Assembly: GCA_016871115.1 (NCBI GenBank)
Contig: VFZP01000007.1
Coordinates: 1 to 38,006 of the forward strand
Length of the DNA stretch: 38,006 bases
From: Acidobacteriota bacterium
Lineage (GTDB): Bacteria; Acidobacteriota; Terriglobia; Bryobacterales; Bryobacteraceae
Reading direction: 5' to 3'
In this document: piece after piece, positions 7,495 to 15,619 of the stretch
How positions within the stretch are numbered: position 1 is the first letter of the stretch
Layout of the letters: each line of letters opens with the position of its first letter
Translations under genes and position numbers: made by a program
The notes under the pieces: generated by a model
The model's input: only the letters and a program-made list of their open reading frames with translations
The model's database searches: none
Told to the model about the DNA's origin: nothing

Positions 7495-9642
7495 TTAGTC
7501 GATGTAGAGAAATTCGCTGGTGCCCAGCAGCGAGAGTGCCAGGTCTTCCAGGGCGCCTTCGCCGCCGCGGCCGAGAAACGCCTGACTCCGCGCGGCTTCC
7601 TCCTCCGTCGGTGCGCGGCCGAGCGTGAGCCGGTAGGCGCGGTTGACGAGTTCGGTGGGCGTTTGTCCGGAGTCATTCGCCACACGCCCGGCCAGCGCCT
7701 TGGCAAAGCCCGCGACGGTTTGGCCGTTCATCAGTTCCAGCGCCTGATCCGGCGTGATGGTCTCCTGCCGGCGGCCGCAGCTTTCAAACGCCAGCGGCGC
7801 ATCGAAGCTTTCGAGCATGGGGTAACGCACCAAGCGCCGCGCAAAGATGTAAACGCTGCGGCGGTATTCATCGGCAGGCCCGTTCGATTTGCGCCAGTGC
7901 CGCCCTTCCTGAATTTCCGTGCCTGCGGGCGCCGTGGGAAACACCCCGGGGCCGCCCATCGCCGGATCCATCAGACCTGAAACCGCCAGCATCGAATCGC
8001 GAATTGCCTCGGCTTCCAAACGACGCCGCGGATAACGCCACAGCAGCTTGTTATCGGCGTCGGCCTAGGCGGCATCGGAGCGGAACGCCGAAGACTGGCG
8101 GTAGGTGGCGCTCAGCAAAATGCGGCGGTGGAGCTTCTTCAAACTCCAGCCGTCGGCGCCGGTGAACTGGGCCGTCAGCCAGTCGAGCAACTCGCGATGC
8201 GAGGGCCGCTTGCCAATCACGCCGAAATCGTTGGGCGTGGCCACAATGCCGCGGCCGAAATGATAATGCCAAACGCGGTTGACGATCACGCGCGTCGAGA
8301 GCGGATTGCGCGCATCGGCCAGCCATCCGGCAAGCGCCGTGCGGCGGCCGAGATTCGGCCGCGCGGTGATCTTCGCGGGCGTGGGATCGAGAATGCTGAG
8401 AAACCCTGGCTCCACTTCCTGCAACGCCGCGTCTATCGCCCCAGCGCGCAGTACGTGCGTGGAAAGCGCATCGATGGCTTGATCGCGCATGATCTGCAGG
8501 CGCGGCAGCGGCTTCGGCAACAGATGCTTGTACTGTTCCAGTTCGGCCAGCAGTGCCTGATAATCTGTCTTGGCCTGCCCTTTCAACTTTTTGGAGGCCA
8601 GTTCGGAATCCGGCACTTCCGCCTGCGTGATGGCCTTGTGATAGATCTGCCAGTCATACTGCGTGCGGCTGGCGGCGGGCTTGCCAATCACCGTTTGCAC
8701 TTCAGGCGGGAAACGCTCGGTGTACTCCTTGCGGAACGCTTCACGCGGCTTGGCCAGCAGCGCTTCGATCTTGTCAAGCGCGGGCTTGGCCGCGGCGCGA
8801 TACCTCGCCATCGCGGCTTCTTAGGTGGCGATTTCTTCCGAGCTTGCCGAGGTGGCTTCGTCGTCAATCTTCAAGTTTGCGAAGAACGATTGCAGGCGAT
8901 AGTAGTCGCGATGCAGCAGCGCATCGAACTTGTGATCGTGGCAGCGCGCGCACGCCATCGTCACGCCGAGGAACGCAAACGAAGTATTGTCGGTGAGATC
9001 GTTCAGCAGTTCCTGACGGCGCAGGCGGATGTTGGCCTGGTTGAACTCGTCTTCAAACAGCCGCATGAAGCCGAGGCCGGGCCGCGCGGCGCGGTCATCG
9101 GGATAAAGTTCGTCGGCCGTGATCTGTTCGCGGATGAAGCGGTTGTACGGTTTGTCGTTGTTGAAGCTCTCGATGACCCAATCGCGATCGCGCCACATGT
9201 TGGGGCGCGTGTCATCTTGCTTGAAGCCGTCGCTGTCGGCGTAGGGCACCACGTCCAGCCAGTGGCGGCCCAAGCGTTCGCCGTAACGCGTGCTGGCCAG
9301 CAGCCGGTCCACCAAGCGCTCTTCCGCGCCGGGCTTCGAATCGGAGAGAAACGTCTGCGCTTCTTGGGCCGTGGGCGGTACGCCGGTGAGATCGAGCGTG
9401 ACGCGACGCAGGTAAGTAGCGCGGTCGGCCAGCGGTGCGGGCGCGATCCCTTTGTCCTTCAGCTTGGCGTAGATGAAGGGGTCAATTTCGCTCTTCGCCC
9501 AGCGCGCGTCGGCTTCGTCCACCCCGGGCGGCGTGGCTGCGATGACGGGTTGGATGGCCCACCAGCGGCGGTGCTGCGGTTTCAAGACTGGAACGTCATC
9601 CGCCCAGGCAAGCGAGGCCAAAGGAAGCACAAAAAAAGACAC
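7495..9642 (-). pseudogene. DUF1549/DUF1553 protein with two in-frame stops
   Basis: Three consecutive reading pieces in the same frame make one DUF1549-DUF1553 protein. Piece 1 (9642-8821) has a short signal-like start, YLRRVTLDLTGVPPT, YGERLGRHWLDV and the heme-type motif CARCHDHKFD. Piece 2 (8811-8065) has [21 protein letters not shown] and [12 protein letters not shown]. Piece 3 (8046-7495) has NKLLWRYPRRRLEAEAIRDSM and AYRLTLGRAPTEEE. The interruptions are single codons, TAA at 8823-8821 and TAG at 8067-8065, with conserved sequence continuing in frame on both sides, so these are nonsense changes and not frameshifts. No PSCyt1 heme domain precedes DUF1549. The GTG 9642 start gives an unusually short signal with no good ribosome site, so the 5' end may also be damaged. 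DUF1501 follows by 5 bp. Confidence 0.85.
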
Positions 9643-9737
9643 GAGGGCTCAACAGAGTCACGGATATCTAGATGCTTTCATGGCGGATTTACGGTGTCAA
9701 GTGAATGAATCGCCGGTGTCGGCACCTTGCCGGTATA

Positions 9738-9743
9738 TATAAT
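9738..9743 (+). promoter_or_regulatory. Candidate -10 box for the DUF1587-DUF1585/DUF1552 operon
   Basis: A perfect TATAAT in the local sequence GGTATATATAATCGG lies 11 bp before ATG 9755, in the only AT-rich part of the 112-bp divergent spacer. No convincing -35 element sits 16-18 bp upstream. The short distance to ATG would give a very short or leaderless mRNA. TATATA is also legible on the other strand, so the element could serve the leftward gene instead. Confidence 0.3.
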
Positions 9744-9754
9744 CGGAACGAACA

Positions 9755-12700
9755 ATGTGGAGGCGAATTAACCGGTTGGGTTTGGCGACCCTCTGCTTGG
9801 CTTTGGCTGCGCCGGGCAGGGCGCAGACAAGCCCAGGGCGCGCCGGCTTGGAGGCGCAGTTTGCCCGTACCGTTCGCCCGTTTTTGACAACATACTGCAC
9901 TGGATGCCATGGCCAGCAGACGCCCGCGGCGCAACTCGATCTCACCCCGTTCCAGACGATGGCTTCGCTGATGCAGGACGGCCGCCGCTGGAGCCAGATG
10001 CTGGAACGGCTCGAAGCCGAGGAGATGCCGCCCAAGGGGGCGCGTCATCCACGGCCCGAGGAGCGGCGTGCCGCCGTCAATTGGTTCCATGCCGTGCGCG
10101 AGCACGAGATGCGCCGCAACGCCGGTGACCCGGGCGTGGTGCTGGCGCGGCGGCTCAGCAGCGCCGAGTACAACTACACGATTCGCGATCTCACGGGCGT
10201 GGACATCCGCCCGGCGCGCGAGTTTCCGGTGGACCCGGCCAACACGGCAGGCTTTGACAACTCCGGCGAAACGCTGACGATGTCGCCTACTCTGCTGAAG
10301 AAGTATCTGGCGGCTGCCCGCGAAGTGGCCAGCCACCTCTATCTCAAAGAGAACGGCTTTGCCTTCGCGCCGCATCCGATGCTGGCCGAGACCGACCGCG
10401 ATAAGTTCGTTGTGCACCGGATCATCGATTTCTATCACCAGCAGAACATCGACTACGCCGACTATTTTCAAACTGCCTGGCGCTTCCGGCACCGGGCGGC
10501 GCTTGGGCAGCCGCACGCCACGCTGGCTGGTCTGGCGCGTCAAAAGCGCGTAAGCGCGAGATACCTGGAGACGGTCTGGGCCATTCTCCATGCGGCCGCA
10601 AATGCTGGGCCGCTGGTGAAGCTGCAGGCGATGTGGCGCGCTCTGCCCGCGCCGCGAATGGGCGGCGAATCGAATCTGGCGCGCGCCGGGTGTGAGGAAA
10701 TGCGAGCCTACATCGGTGCCGTGCGCGCCAAGGTGGAGCCGCGCTTCATCAATATTACGGCAGGCCGCATTGGGGCAGCTTGGCAGCCGTTGCTGATCTG
10801 GAAGAATACGCAGTACGCCACGCATCGCCGGTCGTTCGATCCCAGGCAATTGCAGGTGGATGGCGAGCCGCCGTTCAATCAGAAAGACGTGGTGGAGCCG
10901 GAGTGGGAAAACCCGTTCGGTCCGGGCAAGACGATCCTGGTGGAAAACAAACCGGGCGACCCGGATCTGTCCGTTCCTGCCGGACAACGCGCACGTTATG
11001 AAGCAGCGTGGGGCCGGTTTTGCAGCGTGTTTCCGGACATGTTCTACAAGGAGTCGCGCGGCCGGAACTACTTCGTGACGGGCAAGGACGAAGGCCGCTA
11101 TCTGAGCGCCGGCTTTCATAACGTCATGGGGTATTTTCGCGACGACCAGCCGCTGTATGAGTTGTTGTTGGATAAAACGCAGCAAGCGACGTTGGACGAG
11201 ATGTGGCGGGAGATGGATTTTGTCGCCTCGATCAACATCCGCACCTACGTGGAATTTGCCAAGCTGGGGACGCGCGGCACGCGGGACGATTTCAAAGACG
11301 GCGAGCCCGAGGTGCGAGAGATCGAAGTCGAGGAGATCGTCTCGGAAGTGCGTATCCGGAAACTCGAGGCGGATTACCGGGAAGTGGCGCGCGGCGGCAG
11401 CACCGTGGCCATGCAAGCGGTGAAGGACCACTTCGATCGCGCGAACTCCGGCATTCGTTGGGTGCAGCAGTCTCGCCGCGACGCCGAGGCGGGCCACTTG
11501 ACGGCGCTCTTCGAGTTTGCGGCCCGCGCGTATCGCAGGCCGTTGACGGCGGCTGATCGTGCCGATTTGCAGTCCTTCTATCGCGCGGCGCGGGAGCGCC
11601 ATGGCCTGACCCATGAGGACGCCATCCGCGAGGCGGTGGTGCTGGTGTTGACGTCTCCGAAGTTTTCCTACCGCGCCGATCTGCTGGAAGCGCGCGGAGG
11701 CGGAGTGCAACCGGTGTCGGATTTCGATCTCGCCAGCCGGCTGAGTTATTTTCTGTGGTCGAGCATGCCCGATCCGGAGTTGCTGCGGCTGGCGGCAGCG
11801 GGCGCGCTGCGCCAACCGGAAGGGATCAAAGCGCAGGTGCGGCGCATGCTGCGGGATCCGCGCAGCCAGGCGCTGGCGGTGGAGTTCGGCGGCAACTGGC
11901 TGGGCATTCGCGATTTCGAACAGATCGGCACGGTGGACCGCGCGCGTTTCCCCTCCTTCACCGACGAGCTGCGGCAGGCGATGTTTGAGGAGCCGGTACG
12001 TTTCCTTCTCGATGTGTTTCGCCGGAACCGCTCGATTCTCGACTTCCTCTATGCCCGCGACACGTTCGTGAATCCGGTGTTGGCCCGTCACTATGGCATG
12101 CCGATGGCCGCGGACGGCCGTGGCGATTGGGTCCACGTGACGGATGCGGATCGCTATGGACGCGGTGGCCTCTTGCCGATGGCCGCGTTTTTGACGAAGA
12201 ACGCGCCGGGACTGCGGACCAGTCCGGTGAAGCGCGGCTATTGGGTGGCGCAGAACATCCTGGGCGACGAGATTCCGCCTCCGCCCCCGGTGGTGCCCGA
12301 GTTGCCGACCGATGAGGCCAAGATGGATTTGCCGTTGCGCCAAATGCTGGAGAAGCACCGCGCGAATCCGAGTTGCGCAGCGTGTCACGCGCGCTTCGAT
12401 TCGTTCGGGGTCGCGCTCGAAGGATTCGATCCCGTGGGCCAGCGGCGCACCCAGGATCTGGCGGGTCGCGCGGTGGATGCCCGCGCTTCCTTCCCGAAAG
12501 GCATCGAGGGCGAGGGGCTACCGGGGCTGCGGCAGTATATTCGCGGCCACCGTGAAGACAACTTTGTGCGGGGCTTCGTGAGCCGGCTCGTGGCTTATGC
12601 ACTGGGGCGGAGCCTGGTGCTCTCTGACGACCTCCTGATTGGCGACATCAGCTCCAGGCTGGGCAAGAGGGGCTGCTGTTTTGAGACCGTCGTCGAGAGC

Positions 12701-12772
12701 ATTGTGACAAGCCGCCAGTTTCTGAATAAGCGCGGCGGCGAGCAACTGACTGCCACCAGAGGTGATCGATGA
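9755..12772 (+). CDS. Exported multidomain c-type-cytochrome-like protein (DUF1587/1592/1588/1585)
   Basis: This is a 1005-residue exported protein of the Planctomycete/Acidobacteria type. A signal peptide (1-23) precedes an N-terminal PSCyt1-like heme motif CTGCH (C48, C51, H52) with MPPKGARHP downstream. DUF1587 follows (SSAEYNYTIRDLTGVDI near 135-151). Then come a long linker, DUF1595 (FAARAYRRPLTAADRADL), DUF1592 (LASRLSYFLWSSMPDPEL), DUF1588 (RGGLLPMAAFLTKNAPGLRTSPVKRG) and the C-terminal DUF1585 domain with a second heme motif CAACH (C874, C877, H878). Covalent heme and redox activity are expected, but the reaction is not established. Its stop overlaps the next start (ATGA), so it works with the DUF1552 protein. 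It is divergent from the broken DUF1549/DUF1553-DUF1501 pair. Confidence 0.92.
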   Translation: MWRRINRLGLATLCLALAAPGRAQTSPGRAGLEAQFARTVRPFLTTYCTGCHGQQTPAAQLDLTPFQTMASLMQDGRRWSQMLERLEAEEMPPKGARHPRPEERRAAVNWFHAVREHEMRRNAGDPGVVLARRLSSAEYNYTIRDLTGVDIRPAREFPVDPANTAGFDNSGETLTMSPTLLKKYLAAAREVASHLYLKENGFAFAPHPMLAETDRDKFVVHRIIDFYHQQNIDYADYFQTAWRFRHRAALGQPHATLAGLARQKRVSARYLETVWAILHAAANAGPLVKLQAMWRALPAPRMGGESNLARAGCEEMRAYIGAVRAKVEPRFINITAGRIGAAWQPLLIWKNTQYATHRRSFDPRQLQVDGEPPFNQKDVVEPEWENPFGPGKTILVENKPGDPDLSVPAGQRARYEAAWGRFCSVFPDMFYKESRGRNYFVTGKDEGRYLSAGFHNVMGYFRDDQPLYELLLDKTQQATLDEMWREMDFVASINIRTYVEFAKLGTRGTRDDFKDGEPEVREIEVEEIVSEVRIRKLEADYREVARGGSTVAMQAVKDHFDRANSGIRWVQQSRRDAEAGHLTALFEFAARAYRRPLTAADRADLQSFYRAARERHGLTHEDAIREAVVLVLTSPKFSYRADLLEARGGGVQPVSDFDLASRLSYFLWSSMPDPELLRLAAAGALRQPEGIKAQVRRMLRDPRSQALAVEFGGNWLGIRDFEQIGTVDRARFPSFTDELRQAMFEEPVRFLLDVFRRNRSILDFLYARDTFVNPVLARHYGMPMAADGRGDWVHVTDADRYGRGGLLPMAAFLTKNAPGLRTSPVKRGYWVAQNILGDEIPPPPPVVPELPTDEAKMDLPLRQMLEKHRANPSCAACHARFDSFGVALEGFDPVGQRRTQDLAGRAVDARASFPKGIEGEGLPGLRQYIRGHREDNFVRGFVSRLVAYALGRSLVLSDDLLIGDISSRLGKRGCCFETVVESIVTSRQFLNKRGGEQLTATRGDR

Positions 12773-14064
12773 GGAACCCGTCCCGCAGAACATTTCTTCG
12801 TGGAGCCGGAGTAACGATGGGCTTGCCGTGGCTGGAATCGCTGGCGGCCACCACCGGCGCGGCGCCACCCCAACGCTTTGCCGTGCTGTTCATGGGGACC
12901 GGCATCAGCCCTGGCCGTTGGTGGGCCAAAGGCTCGGGCGCCGGGATGGAAATCAGCGAGTCGCTATCGCCGCTCGAGCCGCTCAAGATGAAGATCAACG
13001 TGATTGACGGGCTCTTCAACAAAGCGGCCACGGGACAGGGAATTCATCCGGCGATGACCGGCAATATGCTCTCGGGCGTGCCGATCCGCAAAGGCTCGAT
13101 CATCCACGGCGGCATCACCGTGGACCAGGTGCTGGCCAACCGGATCGGGCAGGAGACGCCGCAACCGAGCATGGTGCTGGCCTGCGAGCGGGCGATGACC
13201 GGGTTCCATGAAACGAATTTTTCAAACGCCTACAGTTCGCACATTTCATGGCAGAGTAGCGATTCGCCCGTGCCCAACGAGATGTACCCTTCGCTGGCTT
13301 TCGACAGCCTGTTCGAGAACGGCGGCGCCTTGCGCAATACGAGCGTGCTGGACCGCGTGAAGGAACATGCCGTGGCGCTGGGCGGCAAGGCCAGCGCCGC
13401 CGACAAGCTCAAACTGGAAGAGTATCTCGCCAGCGTCCGCGAAGTGGAACGCGGCATCGAGAGGATGAGAACCGATAAGGACAAGGCCGAAGAGCGGGCG
13501 CGCGACGCGGGGCGTCGGCTGTTTGCGATGAAGCGTCCGCAGGATGGGCTGCCCGAAGATATCCGCGATCACATTCGCCTGATGTGCGACATCATCGCCC
13601 TTGGGTTTCAGACCGACAAGACCCGCGTGGCCTCACTGCTGCTGGCCCGCGACCTTTCGGCGCTCTACTATCCGTTCCTCGGCGTGAGCAAGCAGCACCA
13701 CGGCGCCTCGCACTACGACACCGAAGAGGACTACCAGAAGATCGTGCGTTTCCAGGTGACCCAGCTTGCCTACTTGGCGCAGCGCCTAGAAGCGATGCGG
13801 GAAGGCGAGAGCACGGTGCTCGACAATAGCTGTGTGTTGTGGCTTTCGAATATGTGGTCCGGCACCAAGCACGACAACAAGAAGGTGCCGGTGATCACGA
13901 TCGGCGGCTTGGGCGGCAAGCTCGCCACGGGCCGGGCGCTCAATTATTTCGAAGCGGGTGATGACCACCGCAAGTTATGCAGTCTGTACTTGGGGATCAT
14001 GGATCGCATGGGCGTCGAGTTGAAGCGGTTCGGCGACGCGGAAACGCGGTTGGCGGGCTTGTGA
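12769..14064 (+). CDS. DUF1552 protein, Tat-exported
   Basis: This is a 431-residue DUF1552 protein, the usual partner of DUF1585/DUF1592 cytochrome-like proteins. It starts with a Tat signal (SRRTFLRG, then GAGVTMGLPWLESLA). Family features include RFAVLFMGTGISPGRWW near 41-57, INVIDGLFNKAATGQGIHP near 83-101, TGNMLSGV, a helical EEYLASVREVERGIERM segment, and the C-terminal HHGASHY and LWLSNMWSGTKHDN stretches. ATG 12769 overlaps the previous stop by four bases, so translation is coupled. Substrate is unknown; genes of this kind resemble DUF1501 distantly and are often proposed to act on polymers or sulfated substrates. It is intact, unlike the neighbouring DUF1501 set. The island att copy starts 2 bp after its stop. 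Confidence 0.92.
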   Translation: MRNPSRRTFLRGAGVTMGLPWLESLAATTGAAPPQRFAVLFMGTGISPGRWWAKGSGAGMEISESLSPLEPLKMKINVIDGLFNKAATGQGIHPAMTGNMLSGVPIRKGSIIHGGITVDQVLANRIGQETPQPSMVLACERAMTGFHETNFSNAYSSHISWQSSDSPVPNEMYPSLAFDSLFENGGALRNTSVLDRVKEHAVALGGKASAADKLKLEEYLASVREVERGIERMRTDKDKAEERARDAGRRLFAMKRPQDGLPEDIRDHIRLMCDIIALGFQTDKTRVASLLLARDLSALYYPFLGVSKQHHGASHYDTEEDYQKIVRFQVTQLAYLAQRLEAMREGESTVLDNSCVLWLSNMWSGTKHDNKKVPVITIGGLGGKLATGRALNYFEAGDDHRKLCSLYLGIMDRMGVELKRFGDAETRLAGL

Positions 14065-14066
14065 AA

Positions 14067-14091
14067 CTGGCGGAGAGAGAGGGATTCGAAC
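14067..14091 (-). repeat. Island-end copy of the tRNA-Ser 3' end (att site)
   Basis: These 25 bases are identical, in the same orientation, to 25241-25265. They correspond to the tRNA-Ser T-loop 3' side, T-stem, acceptor 3' strand, CCA and one further base. Identity stops abruptly on both sides, and no other tRNA part is present here. This is the pattern left by site-specific integration into a tRNA gene. Confidence 0.82.
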
Positions 14092-14407
14092 GGGAAGCGG
14101 GCTTGTGTTGGTCGTAAGTTGCAGATTCTACGTAGCCGTGATTGCCATCGGAACCACGATTCCCGTGGGGCGTTGCTCACCATTGCTCACGGAGGCGAGT
14201 TGCGAAAATCCGATCAATTGGTCACGCCATCGATCATGACGGGGAACGGCGGCGAGAGATCAACAGGTCGTCCGGGCGAATTCGTCCTGGAACCGCTTCC
14301 GGAGTTGGCTGGTCCGTCTTGCTCGGTGAGCAATCGGGGAATGAAACATTTTTGGCTCAGATTGTTTTACTAAAGCTTCATGGTTCCGACACCTAACCTT
14401 GTGATTC
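14092..14407. other. Gene-free island edge
   Basis: This stretch lies between the left att copy and the PHP gene. It has no credible reading frame of recognisable type. A short tandem motif (TTGCTCAC twice, separated by CA) occurs near 14174-14191. An AT-rich patch near 14350-14380 could hold the promoter for the PHP gene, but no clear -35/-10 pair can be named. Confidence 0.4.
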
Positions 14408-15547
14408 GTGGCTCACGATGGGGCGAGGAAAGATACCCGCATCCACCTGCAATGGTCCCCCGAGCGTTGGTCCAGGCGCCGTACCGGCGTCTCTCTGCAT
14501 TCCCACACGCTGCATTCTCAGGAGTCGCTCGACTTCATTTATCGTGCGGCGCGACATTCGAGCTTGTTGCGGTATGTCCTGCAAAGGGGGGAATCGCGCT
14601 TTCGTGAACGGCACGGCGTCGCGATGGATTTGAGGCGTGGGTGGTGGACGCCTCCGCTGGCTCCGCTGCACGCGCAGACCGTGGAGGAGCGGCAGATCGA
14701 ATCGCTGGACATGGAGCCGATCGTCTCGCTGACGGATCACGACGATCTGGAGGCGCCGATGAGCTTGCAGGCGATCGATCCGGGCCGGGAGATTCCGATC
14801 TCGACTGAATGGACCGTGCCGTTTGGCGGCACGTTCTTTCATGTGGGAGTTCACAATCTTCCAGGGCGGACGGCGCGGGCCGTGATGCGAGAACTGGCCG
14901 CGTTCACGGCGCGACCCGCCGATCATCTGGCGCATGATCTATTGGCTTGGCTGGACGGAATGCCGGGAACGCTGTTGGTGTTCAACCACCCGATGTGGGA
15001 CGAGAAGGGTGTAGGACCGGCCCGCCATCACGATGCGGTTGAGCGATTCTTGTGCCGCAATCACATGGTTCTGCACGCCATCGAGATGAACGGTTTGCGG
15101 CCTTGGGAGGAGAACGAACGGTCCATTGAACTGGCGAAGACCTGGCGCTTGCCGGTAGTCTCCGGCGGTGACCGTCACGTGCTGGAGCCGAACGCGAACA
15201 TCAATCTGACAAACGCCGTGATCTTCGGAGAGTTCGCCGACGAGATCCGGAGCGGCCACAGCGAGATCCTGGTGATGCCTCAGTACCGACAGGCTTATAC
15301 TACGCGGATCTTCCACAACATGCTGGACGTGCTCAGGCCTTACGAAGCTCACGCAATGGGATGGCGCGACTGGGAGGACCGCCCCTTCTATCGCGGGGCC
15401 GACGAAGTGGTACGTTCGTTGCGGGAGTGCTGGGGGGACGCGAAGCCAGTCGCCGTGCGGTGGTTCGAGCGAGGAATGCGCACCTTGTCCACGCCTGTAG
15501 TTCAGACCGCGTTGCGCTTTACAGGCGCGGAGCGGGTTTCGATCTAG
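14408..15547 (+). CDS. PHP-domain metal-dependent phosphoesterase
   Basis: This is a 379-residue cytoplasmic protein with the full PHP-family metal-ligand set: HSH (H31, H33), TDHDD (D110, H111, D112), E134, H145/H149, FNHP (H194) and GGDRH (D255, H257). PHP proteins hydrolyse phosphoester bonds in nucleotides, histidinol phosphate or other small phosphates, so a phosphatase or phosphodiesterase role is likely. No extra polymerase or X-family domain is attached. GTG 14408 follows an in-frame TGA closely and is the first possible start; no good ribosome site is visible. It is the leftmost cargo gene and converges on the secreted-protein operon across a shared terminator. Proximity to the PiT transporter hints at phosphorus scavenging (inference). 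Confidence 0.8.
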   Translation: MAHDGARKDTRIHLQWSPERWSRRRTGVSLHSHTLHSQESLDFIYRAARHSSLLRYVLQRGESRFRERHGVAMDLRRGWWTPPLAPLHAQTVEERQIESLDMEPIVSLTDHDDLEAPMSLQAIDPGREIPISTEWTVPFGGTFFHVGVHNLPGRTARAVMRELAAFTARPADHLAHDLLAWLDGMPGTLLVFNHPMWDEKGVGPARHHDAVERFLCRNHMVLHAIEMNGLRPWEENERSIELAKTWRLPVVSGGDRHVLEPNANINLTNAVIFGEFADEIRSGHSEILVMPQYRQAYTTRIFHNMLDVLRPYEAHAMGWRDWEDRPFYRGADEVVRSLRECWGDAKPVAVRWFERGMRTLSTPVVQTALRFTGAERVSI

Positions 15548-15563
15548 CGATACCGCAGAAAGG

Positions 15564-15599
15564 AAAAAGCGGCTGGGCTTCGAGGCCCAGCCGCTTTTT
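15564..15599. terminator. Bidirectional rho-independent terminator
   Basis: A perfect 15-bp inverted repeat (AAAAAGCGGCTGGGC at 15564-15578 and its complement at 15585-15599) encloses the 6-base loop TTCGAG. The GC-rich stem is flanked by A5 on one side and T5 on the other, so it can terminate transcription from both strands. It lies between the convergent PHP gene and the secreted beta-helix-like gene. Confidence 0.88.
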
Positions 15600-15619
15600 C
15601 ATCTATCTCGCTGCTGAGA

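Noticed and set aside
8128..9708. A 526-residue forward frame opposite the DUF1549/DUF1553 gene
   Set aside because: It is a shadow frame in GC-rich DNA; the reverse strand holds conserved motifs in a single frame despite two stops.
9689..12388. An 899-residue open frame on the reverse strand
   Set aside because: It is the antisense of the DUF1587-DUF1585 gene, with Arg/His-rich composition and no motif, whereas the forward frame has two heme motifs and all family domains.
14174..14191. TTGCTCAC tandem as a CRISPR or recombination repeat
   Set aside because: There are only two short copies with no spacer structure; probably chance.
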